From Williamsia sp. DF01-3 (GTDB lineage: Bacteria > Actinomycetota > Actinomycetes > Mycobacteriales > Mycobacteriaceae), in assembly GCF_023051145.1 (NCBI RefSeq), contig NZ_JALKFS010000005.1, positions 186,001-250,000 of the forward strand: a DNA stretch of 64,000 nt, given 5' to 3'. Positions within the stretch are counted from its first letter, which is position 1, and every line of letters begins with the position of its first letter. The notes beneath the pieces were generated by a model. It saw only the letters and a list, made by a program, of their open reading frames with translations. It ran no database searches and had not been told where the DNA came from. Shown here piece after piece: positions 46,714 to 54,255 of the stretch. The translations under genes were made by a program, and so were the position numbers.

Positions 46714-46730
46714 CAAGTCTGTACATAGTT
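46714..46730. promoter_or_regulatory. putative FadR-type operator, copy B
   Basis: CAAGTCTGTACATAGTT is identical over 17 bases to the site at 20672-20688. It lies between the divergent aldehyde dehydrogenase and the unknown-protein/PPDK-like operon. A TTGACT (46744-46749) and TACTAT (46755-46760) nearby could be promoter elements for the rightward operon. Confidence 0.6.
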
Positions 46731-46858
46731 TCTGCGTTCTTTCTTGACTTCCACTACTATTTGGGTACGTTATGAGCACGGTCACAGTCTCCGAGCGCGA
46801 GGCACCGACCACTCTCGCCATCCGCCGTCCCGCAGCCGGGACCCGTTCGAGGAGCACC

Positions 46859-47485
46859 ATGAACGACCTCGCGATCAACAACTCTGCACCGGCCACCGCG
46901 TCAGCCGAGCTGGTCAATCTTGTTGTGAAGGGCATGTCCCGTGGGCCGATCGCCCCTGAGCTCCAGATAGTTGTCGACGCCGGGCATGCCATCGCGAAGG
47001 GTCCGATGGTGATGCCGACCCCCGCGGGTATTGCCGAGGCAGGCCGTCTGGTCCGTCTGCCGGAGGGCAGTGCGCAGGAGCAGGCCGTGCGGGACTTCCT
47101 CCACGCCTTTCTCCCCGTCAACCGGCAGCTGCGTGAACTGTGCACTGCGTGGCAGTGCCGACCGGACGGCTCGGCCAACGACCACTCGGACGCCCAGTAC
47201 GACGCCTCCATCCGGGATCGTCTCGACGACATCCACTCGGCGGTCTCGAAGATGCTGCGGCGGGCAGGCAAACAGGCCCCCGAACTCACCGAATACCGCG
47301 ACCGTCTCGGGGTCGCGCTCGAACGCTTCGACGACGGCGACACCGCATCCCTCACCTCGCCCCTCACCGACGGCTACCACACCGTCTGGATGTGGCTGCA
47401 CCAGCACGTTCTGATGATGCTCGGTGTCACCCGCGCCGAGGACGAGGCACTCGAGGAGGAGCTCGTTTCGGGTTCGTCCCGATGA
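46859..47485 (+). CDS. unknown helical protein coupled to the PPDK-like enzyme
   Basis: I do not recognise this family. The 208-residue product is predicted mostly helical, with VVDAGHAIAKGPMVMPTPAGIAEAGRLVRL near the start and DGYHTVWMWLHQHVLMMLGVTRAEDEALEEEL at the end. It has no signal or membrane segment. ATG 46859 has GAGGAG just upstream; a start at 46772 would need a leaderless message. Its stop overlaps the PPDK-like start by ATGA, so the two are translated together. A regulatory or adaptor subunit of that enzyme is a reasonable guess only. Confidence 0.75.
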   Translation: MNDLAINNSAPATASAELVNLVVKGMSRGPIAPELQIVVDAGHAIAKGPMVMPTPAGIAEAGRLVRLPEGSAQEQAVRDFLHAFLPVNRQLRELCTAWQCRPDGSANDHSDAQYDASIRDRLDDIHSAVSKMLRRAGKQAPELTEYRDRLGVALERFDDGDTASLTSPLTDGYHTVWMWLHQHVLMMLGVTRAEDEALEEELVSGSSR

Positions 47486-50025
47486 CGTTGTCGGAGAACA
47501 CATTCCCGGCAACGACCCGCGCCGCCGTTCCTTACGGCCAGGGACGTGCCCGCGGACTCGGCGCAGACGTGCTCGGGGTACACGGCGTCGAGATGGACAA
47601 CCTCGTCGCCCTCGGCCTGCCCGTCGTCCCAGGATTGACGGTGCCGATCGGCGCCGGATCCGGCCTACAGGATCACCAAACCGCCACCACGGCGATCGAT
47701 CTGCTCGAAAAGCTCGCAGTCCGAGGCATCTGGCCGGCTGTGCGTACAGAGCGGCGGCCGATGCTCATGCATCTGCGCTGCAGCGCACCCGTACCCGTGT
47801 CGGCTCTACCGCCCGCCATCTCGGTCATCGGCTTGTCCAGCCGGAACATCGACGCGCTGGTGGAAGTGATCGGACGCGAACGCGACATCTACGACTCGTG
47901 GGCCGCGAATCTGCGGTTCGTCGCCGAGAACGCTCTCGAAGTCGATGTTGATGACCTCGACGACCTCGCGGACGACCATCCCGACAGCAGGGCCCAGGTG
48001 CCCGCGCTGCTCGAACTGATCGAAGAGTCGACAGGCTCACCCTTTCCCGCCGACCCGGCCGAACAACTAGGCCTGGCGGCCAAAGCGATGCTGGCGCGGT
48101 GGGCGTCACCTCGAGGCCAGCGGGCCCGCAGAGCGCTGTCGCTTCCCGATGATCTCGGTATCGCCCTGCATGTCCGAGCGCTGCGTCTGGGCTCGTGGAA
48201 CGAGTCCGGGTACGGATCGGCCATCAGCCGCGACCTCGAGACCGGCCGTTTCGCACCCCACGGCGTCTTCCATCTCGGCGTTCGCCGGGCCGACCCGAAT
48301 CCGGGCCCCGGCGACCCCCTTGACCAGACACCGGGCGGTGTCCAGATCCTGGACCAGATCTTCGCAACCCTCGAGCCGCATCTGCGTGGAGTCGCAGAGG
48401 TCGAGTTCGAGGTGCGAGACCGCCAGCTGGCGTTGCTGAGTGCCCAGGCGGTCGAACACCCCGGACCACGTGCGATCACACACCTCGCGGTGGATCTCGC
48501 GACCGCAGGCTCGATCAATCGCAGCGAAGCCGTTCGTATGCTCGAACCAGACCTGATGCAAGACCTCCTGCACGCCCAGCTCAAACTGACCGGGTCTGAA
48601 CAATTGCTCGCACGCGGGCTACCGGCCTCTCCCGGCGCTGCGATCGGCGAGATCGCCCTGTCGAGCGACCGCGCGATCCAGCTCGCAGGCCAGGGCAAGA
48701 ACGTCATCCTCGTGGCGTCCGAGACGAGCCCGGCGGACGTGCCGGCTCTACTCGCGGCCACCGCGGTGGTCACATCGAACGGCGGGCTGGCATCGCATGC
48801 CGCGGTCGTCGCACGGGGGGCCGGACGCCCGGCTGTCTGCGGAGCGACGACGCTGCGCATCGACGCGAACGCCGGCACCGTCACCGCCGGTGACGTGACA
48901 CTCCGTGAAGGCGACACCGTGTCGGTCAACGGGCGCACCGGAGACGTGTATTGCGGCACCGTGACGATCCGCCCCGCCGAGCCATCGGCCGAACTCGAGG
49001 TCCTGCTCGGGTGGGCCGACGAAATCCGGCGCCTGAGGGTGCGCACCAATGCAGACAACGCCGAGGACGCCGCAACGGCGTTTCGGCTCGGTGCCGAGGG
49101 AATCGGCCTCTGCCGCACCGAACATCAGTTCCTCGGCGATCAACTTCCTCTTGTGCAGCGCCTTGTGCTCGCAGAATCAGAGGCTGAAGAAATCGAGGCG
49201 ATCGCCGCTCTCACCACCGCCCAGCAGAGCGACTTCACCGACCTGCTGCGAGTGGTCGGGAACCGCCCGATCACGGTTCGCCTTCTCGACGCCCCACTCC
49301 ACGAGTTCCTGCCTGCCGACGGCGAATACCGCGACGAGGCGCAGGCCCAGCGCGCCGCCGACACCCATGAATCGAATCCGATGCTCGGATTGCGGGGTGT
49401 GCGGTTCGCGATGGTGCAACAGAAGCTGTATCCGGCACAGGCCGAGGCGCTGTTCAGGGCATGGGTGACCGTGAACGGCGAAGGGCTGCAACCACAACTC
49501 GAGGTTATGATCCCGCTGGTGTCACTGCCCGGCGAGCTGTCCAAAGCGATCAAGCAGGTGCGTTCGGCCGCAGCGGATGTCGAGCGAGACACCGGCGTGA
49601 CGATTCCGTATCTCGTGGGCAGCATGGTCGAGACACCCCGCGCCGCCTTGCTGGCCGACTCCTTGGCCGAAGACGCGCAATTCCTCTCGTTCGGCACCAA
49701 CGATCTGACGCAGCTGACCTATGGGTTCTCGCGGGACGACGTCGAGAAGACCATGCTCACCCACTATCTCGAACACGGGCTGCTCGACGACAGTCCTTTC
49801 GCCGTACTGGACACCGATGGCGTCGGGGCGTTGATCTCGATGGCCGTCCGCAGTGCGCAGCAGGCACGGCCCGCGGTGAAGCTCGGTGTGTGCGGCGAAC
49901 ATGGCGGCGATCCTGCGTCAATCGCCTTCCTTGATTCTGTTGGACTGCACTATGTTTCGTGTTCACCACGTCGTGTCCCGGTGGCCCGGCTGGCTGCTGC
50001 GCACGCGGCACTCGAAAGCAGGTGA
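47482..50025 (+). CDS. pyruvate, phosphate dikinase-like protein with degenerate nucleotide domain
   Basis: The 847-residue protein has PPDK order and length. The C-terminal two-thirds look functional: swivel-domain His439 in NGGLASHAAVVARG, PEP-domain motifs GLCRTEHQF and FGTNDLTQLTYGFSRDD, and catalytic Cys804 in GVCGEHGGDP. The N-terminal ATP domain is eroded: the hallmark RSGAxxSMPGMMDT reads RCSAPVPVSALPPAIS (about 99-114), and the LQTRxGKR-type segment reads LLSAQAVEHPG (about 318-328). It may still phosphorylate its histidine from PEP but not use ATP normally. It overlaps the upstream unknown gene (ATGA); an acyl-CoA dehydrogenase follows 6 bp later. Confidence 0.8.
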   Translation: MTLSENTFPATTRAAVPYGQGRARGLGADVLGVHGVEMDNLVALGLPVVPGLTVPIGAGSGLQDHQTATTAIDLLEKLAVRGIWPAVRTERRPMLMHLRCSAPVPVSALPPAISVIGLSSRNIDALVEVIGRERDIYDSWAANLRFVAENALEVDVDDLDDLADDHPDSRAQVPALLELIEESTGSPFPADPAEQLGLAAKAMLARWASPRGQRARRALSLPDDLGIALHVRALRLGSWNESGYGSAISRDLETGRFAPHGVFHLGVRRADPNPGPGDPLDQTPGGVQILDQIFATLEPHLRGVAEVEFEVRDRQLALLSAQAVEHPGPRAITHLAVDLATAGSINRSEAVRMLEPDLMQDLLHAQLKLTGSEQLLARGLPASPGAAIGEIALSSDRAIQLAGQGKNVILVASETSPADVPALLAATAVVTSNGGLASHAAVVARGAGRPAVCGATTLRIDANAGTVTAGDVTLREGDTVSVNGRTGDVYCGTVTIRPAEPSAELEVLLGWADEIRRLRVRTNADNAEDAATAFRLGAEGIGLCRTEHQFLGDQLPLVQRLVLAESEAEEIEAIAALTTAQQSDFTDLLRVVGNRPITVRLLDAPLHEFLPADGEYRDEAQAQRAADTHESNPMLGLRGVRFAMVQQKLYPAQAEALFRAWVTVNGEGLQPQLEVMIPLVSLPGELSKAIKQVRSAAADVERDTGVTIPYLVGSMVETPRAALLADSLAEDAQFLSFGTNDLTQLTYGFSRDDVEKTMLTHYLEHGLLDDSPFAVLDTDGVGALISMAVRSAQQARPAVKLGVCGEHGGDPASIAFLDSVGLHYVSCSPRRVPVARLAAAHAALESR

Positions 50026-50031
50026 TGGGCG

Positions 50032-51105
50032 GTGAGTACCGAACTCGATGACCTGCGTACTGCAGTCCGTGATGCCGCTGCCGACCTCGGCGGGCCGGCG
50101 CTGTGCCGTCGTCTGGATGCCGACGGCCCTGGCTGGGATGCCAGAGCGTGGTCGGTGCTGGCCGAGCAGATCGGCATCGGCGCACTGGGCTTGCCCGAAG
50201 ACCTGGGAGGTCTCGGTGGTCTCCCCGAACTGGCAGTGGTGGCCGAAGAGCTCGGAGCCGCACTGCTGCCGGTCCCCTTTCTCTCCACCGTCATCGCCGG
50301 CCAGGTCCTACTGGGCGTACCCACGCCTCCCGACGACGTCCTGACGGAGATCGCCGAGGGAGCGCCTGCGGCATTCGCAGGTCTCGACCGACGGGGGTGG
50401 TGGTCGACTGACGAATTTCTCTTCGCTGCAACCGAAGTCGACGGCGGCTGGGTGATCGACGGACACGCCCCGGCCGTGCTCGGCGCCGCAGGAGCGACAT
50501 GGATTGTCGTCGCCGCGAACACCGCAGACGGTCCCGACATCTTTGTCGTCGCGGCGACCACAGACGGCGTCGGCGTCCATCCCGTCGAAACCCTCGACCT
50601 CACGCGCGCCCAGGCCTCGGTCCACCTCGCTGCCGTCCCGGCGATCCGGCTCACCACCGGTGGGAGTGCCTCTGCTGCAGTGCTTCCGGCCCTCGATACA
50701 GCATGCATCGTGCTGGCAGCCGAGCAACTCGGCGGTTCTCAGGCCAGCCTCGATCACACGGTCGACTATGTGAAAGAGCGCCGGCAGTTCGGTCGGGCCA
50801 TCGGCAGCTTCCAAGCCGTCAAACACACCCTCGCGGATCTGCTTGTCCTCGTCGAGTCGAGTCGCTCGGCAGTGAGCCGCGCAGTCGAGTCCGATGACCG
50901 GACCGAGGCCGGGGCCGTCGCACGGGCCTGGTGTTCGGACGCCTACCGGACAGTGAGTGCCGAAGCCGTGCAGTTACACGGCGGCATCGGGTTCACGTGG
51001 GAACACCACTGCCATCTTTATTTTCGGCGAGCGCGCGCCGACGCCCAACTGCTCGGCGGCAGTGCCATGCATCGCGAGCGACTGGCCACGGCCCTGGCCT
51101 GGTGA
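50032..51105 (+). CDS. acyl-CoA dehydrogenase (small-subunit type)
   Basis: A 357-residue acyl-CoA dehydrogenase close in type to the short enzyme at 24462: YVKERRQFGRAIGSFQAVKHTLADLL and VQLHGGIGFTWEHHCHLYFRRARADAQ, with a compact middle domain. Proteins of this type often act as the second subunit of heteromeric dehydrogenases. GTG start with GGTGATGGGCG upstream. It is the third gene of the PPDK-like operon, which ties that operon to the acyl-CoA pathway. Confidence 0.9.
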   Translation: MSTELDDLRTAVRDAAADLGGPALCRRLDADGPGWDARAWSVLAEQIGIGALGLPEDLGGLGGLPELAVVAEELGAALLPVPFLSTVIAGQVLLGVPTPPDDVLTEIAEGAPAAFAGLDRRGWWSTDEFLFAATEVDGGWVIDGHAPAVLGAAGATWIVVAANTADGPDIFVVAATTDGVGVHPVETLDLTRAQASVHLAAVPAIRLTTGGSASAAVLPALDTACIVLAAEQLGGSQASLDHTVDYVKERRQFGRAIGSFQAVKHTLADLLVLVESSRSAVSRAVESDDRTEAGAVARAWCSDAYRTVSAEAVQLHGGIGFTWEHHCHLYFRRARADAQLLGGSAMHRERLATALAW

Positions 51106-51168
51106 GCGCCTGACCGCACGGAGAGGCGCGGCCGAGGCGTTCGCCCGATGTTCATTTGGCGCACTGCA

Positions 51169-51198
51169 TCGACACCTGTCAATATAGATCGGTGTCGA
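51169..51198. promoter_or_regulatory. ArsR operator/promoter of the arsenic operon
   Basis: An 8-bp inverted repeat TCGACACC (51169-51176) and GGTGTCGA (51191-51198) flanks the AT-rich TGTCAATATAGATC, which contains a TATAGA -10-like hexamer (51183-51188). The probable GTG start of ArsR lies in the right arm, implying a leaderless or near-leaderless message repressed by ArsR binding over the start. Confidence 0.55.
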
Positions 51199-51578
51199 AT
51201 CAAAGTCCGAACCCGTCCGGCGATGAAACCTGTTGCTCGCCCTTGGTCAACGAACCGCTCAGCATGGACCGCACCGTCCAGCTGGCGCGCATGTTCAAGG
51301 CGTTGGGAGACCCGGTACGGCTGCGACTGTTGAGCCTGATTGCCAGTCACCTCGGCGGTGAAGCATGCGTCTGCGACATATCGGACTCGTTCGACCTGTC
51401 CCAGCCGACGATCTCCCATCATCTGAAGGTGCTACGCCAGGCCGGCTTGCTCGGCTGTGAGCGCCGCGGGACCTGGGTCTACTACCGGGTGATACCCGCA
51501 ACGCTGCAACAGCTCTCGGCGACACTCGACATGTCCGATCTTTCGCACACCGTCGACGAAGCCCTGGTGACCTCGTGA
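51192..51578 (+). CDS. arsR: ArsR-family arsenic-responsive repressor
   Basis: A 128-residue ArsR/SmtB winged helix: MFKALGDPVRLRLLSLIAS and the recognition region DLSQPTISHHLKVLRQAGLLGCERRGTWVYYR. Starting at GTG 51192 keeps the vicinal pair Cys14-Cys15 (ETCCSPL). With Cys59/Cys61 (EACVCDIS) this reproduces the three-cysteine As(III) site described for Corynebacterium glutamicum ArsR. The inner ATG 51264 would lose it. The next gene overlaps by GTGA, giving arsR-ACR3-arsC in one operon. Confidence 0.92.
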   Translation: MSNQSPNPSGDETCCSPLVNEPLSMDRTVQLARMFKALGDPVRLRLLSLIASHLGGEACVCDISDSFDLSQPTISHHLKVLRQAGLLGCERRGTWVYYRVIPATLQQLSATLDMSDLSHTVDEALVTS

Positions 51579-52684
51579 GCACGGCGACAAACGCGGCCGA
51601 CAGACCGGCGGTCGTCGCGAAGCTGTCCACACTCGACCGATTCCTGCCGGTGTGGATCGGCGTCGCGATGGTCGTCGGCCTGGCGCTCGGCCGGCTGATC
51701 CCCGGACTGAACAAGGCGCTGTCAGCGATTTCGGTCGACGGCGTCTCGCTGCCCATCGCCATCGGGTTGCTGATCATGATGTACCCGGTGCTCGCCAAGG
51801 TCCGCTACGACCGTCTCGACTCCGTGACCGGGGACAAACGGCTGCTGGTGGCCTCGTTGGTGCTGAACTGGCTGATCGGCCCCGCATTGATGTTCGCCCT
51901 GGCGTGGCTGTTCCTCCCAGACCTGCCCGAGTACCGGACCGGCCTCATCATCGTCGGGCTGGCACGGTGCATCGCGATGGTGATCATCTGGAACGACCTC
52001 GCGTGCGGTGATCGCGAAGCTGCCGCAGTGCTTGTCGCGATCAACTCGGTGTTCCAAGTGGTCATGTTCGCCGTGCTCGGATGGTTCTACCTCTCGGTAC
52101 TCCCGGGGTGGCTGGGTCTGGAACAGACCACCATCGAGGCGTCACCCTGGCAGATCGCGCAATCTGTGCTGATCTTCCTGGGAATCCCGCTCATCGCCGG
52201 TTTCCTATCCCGTTATCTCGGCGAGAAGCGCAAAGGCCGAGAGTGGTACGAGACAACTTTCCTATCGCGAATCGGCCCCTGGGCGCTGTACGGACTGCTG
52301 TTCACGATCGTCATTCTCTTTGCGCTGCAGGGTGATCAGATCACGTCGCAGCCTCTCGACGTGATCCGGATCGCCCTCCCGCTGCTGGTGTACTTCGCGG
52401 TCATGTGGGGTGGCGGATATGCGTTCGGGGCAGCGATGGGGCTGGGGTACGCACGCACCACCACACTCGCGTTCACCGCGGCGGGCAACAATTTCGAACT
52501 CGCCATCGCCGTCGCCATCGCGACCTACGGCGCCACGTCGGGGCAAGCGCTCGCCGGTGTTGTCGGGCCCTTGATCGAGGTACCTGTCCTCGTCGCCCTG
52601 GTGTACGTGTCGCTCGCACTGCGTCGACGCTTCACCCCGCAACCGTCGTCCACCCAGGCAACGGATGTGACGCGCAATGTCTGA
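51575..52684 (+). CDS. arsB: ACR3-family arsenite efflux permease
   Basis: A 369-residue ten-helix ACR3 permease that exports arsenite using the proton gradient. The conserved essential cysteine is in ARCIAMVIIWNDLACGD (helix 4), followed by NSVFQVVMFAVLGWFYL. The late helix AAGNNFELAIAVAIATYG is diagnostic. GTG start overlaps arsR; the arsC start lies within its last codons. The symbol follows common usage; the protein is ACR3 type, not E. coli ArsB type. Confidence 0.95.
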   Translation: MSTATNAADRPAVVAKLSTLDRFLPVWIGVAMVVGLALGRLIPGLNKALSAISVDGVSLPIAIGLLIMMYPVLAKVRYDRLDSVTGDKRLLVASLVLNWLIGPALMFALAWLFLPDLPEYRTGLIIVGLARCIAMVIIWNDLACGDREAAAVLVAINSVFQVVMFAVLGWFYLSVLPGWLGLEQTTIEASPWQIAQSVLIFLGIPLIAGFLSRYLGEKRKGREWYETTFLSRIGPWALYGLLFTIVILFALQGDQITSQPLDVIRIALPLLVYFAVMWGGGYAFGAAMGLGYARTTTLAFTAAGNNFELAIAVAIATYGATSGQALAGVVGPLIEVPVLVALVYVSLALRRRFTPQPSSTQATDVTRNV

Positions 52685-53111
52685 CGAAATGCCAACGGTC
52701 AACAGGGTTCCCAGCGTGCTGTTCGTATGCGTGAGCAACAGGGGCAAGTCGGTGATGGCGCAGGGCCTCGCCCAGAAGATCGCCGGCGATGCCGTGGCCG
52801 CAGGCTCAGCAGGCACCGAAGCGAAGGTCGATGGCCGGGTGAACGAACTGTCCGCCCAGACTCTCGCCGAGGTCGGGGTGGATGTCTCCGATCACCGGCC
52901 CCGCCAGCTCACCGACGACCTGATGCGCGCCGCTGACGTGACCGTGGTCGTCGGGTCAGCCGCGCAGGTGAACCCTCCCGAGGGAACCACACTCGAGGTG
53001 TGGGACACCGATGAACCATCACTGCGGGGGATCGAGGGCATCGACCGGATGCGCGTGATCCGAGACGACATCGCAACCCGGGTCACCGACCTGATCGCCC
53101 GGTTGACCTGA
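52677..53111 (+). CDS. arsC: arsenate reductase / arsenate-mycothiol transferase
   Basis: A 144-residue low-molecular-weight-phosphatase-fold protein. The P-loop is FVCVSNRGKSVMAQ with nucleophile Cys18 and Lys instead of Arg at the loop end, as in actinobacterial CVxNxGKS proteins. There is no other cysteine, which fits the mycothiol/mycoredoxin-dependent mechanism rather than the thioredoxin type with three cysteines. It converts arsenate to an arseno-mycothiol adduct, later reduced to arsenite for ACR3. It overlaps the ACR3 gene by 8 bp. Confidence 0.9.
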   Translation: MSDEMPTVNRVPSVLFVCVSNRGKSVMAQGLAQKIAGDAVAAGSAGTEAKVDGRVNELSAQTLAEVGVDVSDHRPRQLTDDLMRAADVTVVVGSAAQVNPPEGTTLEVWDTDEPSLRGIEGIDRMRVIRDDIATRVTDLIARLT

Positions 53112-53122
53112 GCTGATCGAGC

Positions 53123-53252
53123 GGGCTCGGTGGGCAGCTCACAAAACTTGGAGAAGCTCGCACCACAGACCGAGCAACGGCGAGAACACCGCGCGGGGTT
53201 GGTGGCCAGCGCGCAGAACTCGCGAACGCTCGCGCTACAGACCGAGCAACAA
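53123..53252. repeat. imperfect tandem repeat between arsC and arsI
   Basis: Two copies of a roughly 58-bp unit with a 73-bp period (53123-53180 and 53196-53252) share blocks such as ACAGACCGAGCAAC and AAGCTCGC/ACGCTCGC. The region lies between the convergent arsC and arsI stops. Read on the minus strand it gives a Cys-rich repeat (CSVCGASFSKFC / CSVCSASVREFC) reminiscent of a zinc finger, but no start of its own is visible. It may be a genome-dispersed element. Confidence 0.5.
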
Positions 53253-53289
53253 CCAGCACACCGAGCGGGGCGGACCAGGAGCGAACCAA

Positions 53290-53769
53290 CTAGCAGCAGG
53301 ACTTGCTGAGATCTTCCCCTACACCCGAACCGCAGCACACCGAACCACTCGAACCCATCTCGGTATCGCTCTCCGACAACAACTTCGGACTGGTGCCAAA
53401 CGTGTCTGACTCCGCGAGGACGGTGTACACCTCCCACTTCTCACCCGCCGGGCCGGTCACCCACACCTTGTCCTGGGTGGCGAAGCAGCAGGTCGAGTTG
53501 ATCTCTTCTTCGGTGAAGAGTCCCTCGCCGCTGAGTCGGGCGATCTCGCCGTGAACCTTTTCGCTCGACTCCACCTCGACCCCGAGATGGTTGATCGTTC
53601 CGCCCTTGCCTGGGTTCTCCAGCAGGACCAACTTCAGTGGCGGTTCCGTCACCGCGAAGTTCGCATATCCGGGCTTGAGTTTGGCCGGCGGGACGTCGAA
53701 CAATTTCGAGTAGAACGCGACCGCCTGATCCAAGTCGTCGACATTGAGTGCCAGCTGCATACGGGACAT
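53290..53769 (-). CDS. arsI: ArsI/CadI-family dioxygenase-fold protein
   Basis: A 159-residue VOC protein. Likely Fe ligands are Gln5 (RMQLALNV), His61 (INHLGVEVE) and Glu113 (EKWEVYTV). The vicinal Cys94-Cys95 pair (NSTCCFAT) matches the arsenical-binding site of ArsI C-As lyases, which split trivalent organoarsenicals; M. tuberculosis CadI is the same family. An unusual tail adds CCGSG and SKSCC (Cys145-146, 158-159). GGAGGT precedes the ATG. It is divergent from a second arsR, with two operator-like palindromes between. Confidence 0.9.
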   Translation of the reverse strand: MSRMQLALNVDDLDQAVAFYSKLFDVPPAKLKPGYANFAVTEPPLKLVLLENPGKGGTINHLGVEVESSEKVHGEIARLSGEGLFTEEEINSTCCFATQDKVWVTGPAGEKWEVYTVLAESDTFGTSPKLLSESDTEMGSSGSVCCGSGVGEDLSKSCC

Positions 53770-53789
53770 GGCCTAACCTCCACCTGTGA

Positions 53790-53844
53790 GACATACGTCG
53801 AATTACTTGCCACACCCACACTGGCTACCTTTTCGACATATGTC
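53790..53844. promoter_or_regulatory. paired ArsR-type palindromes
   Basis: Two 10-bp palindromes, GACATACGTC (53790-53799, one mismatch) and GACATATGTC (53835-53844, perfect), lie 45 bp apart between the divergent arsI and arsR genes. Each is 20-25 bp from one start codon, so each probably covers one promoter. Confidence 0.65.
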
Positions 53845-53867
53845 AAGAGAGTCGGTAGAGTTCAGGC

Positions 53868-54227
53868 ATGCCCAAGACACTTCCGGTGATCGACATGACG
53901 GCACCCATCTGCTGCGCGCCGGTCTCGGCGTCACCGATGGACGATGCCGCCGCACTGGAAGTTGCGTTGCGGCTCAAGGCACTTGCCGACCCTGTGCGGA
54001 TCAAGCTCATGTCGATTCTCCTCACGGCAGAGTCGGGTGAGGTGTGCACCTGCGACCTCGCCGCGGCGGTGAAGTTGTCCGAGCCGACGGTCAGTCACCA
54101 TCTCGGACAGCTCAAGAAGGCGGGCATGGTGCGGCCGGAGCGACGCGGCATGAACGTCTACTACCGCGCCCACACCGACGCGTTGCAGGCCCTGCGGCAG
54201 GTTCTCGACCCCTCCTGCTGCCGCTGA
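53868..54227 (+). CDS. ArsR-family metalloregulator (second copy)
   Basis: A 119-residue ArsR/SmtB regulator: LRLKALADPVRIKLMSILL and LSEPTVSHHLGQLKKAGMVRPERRGMNVYYR. Cysteines occur as Cys15-Cys16 (ICCAP), Cys60/Cys62 (EVCTCDL) and a terminal Cys117-Cys118 (PSCCR). The first two groups again match the C. glutamicum-type As(III) site; the terminal pair is extra. It is divergent from arsI, which it likely controls. M. tuberculosis Rv2642, next to cadI, is the closest arrangement I know. Confidence 0.92.
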   Translation: MPKTLPVIDMTAPICCAPVSASPMDDAAALEVALRLKALADPVRIKLMSILLTAESGEVCTCDLAAAVKLSEPTVSHHLGQLKKAGMVRPERRGMNVYYRAHTDALQALRQVLDPSCCR

Positions 54228-54255
54228 GTGCGTCGCCCGGCCGCACACGCGCCGT

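Noticed and set aside
52892-53437. Cys-rich minus-strand reading through the arsC-arsI gap
   Set aside because: It starts inside arsI in a different frame and runs into arsC. The Cys pattern comes from the tandem repeat, so I list a repeat instead of a gene.
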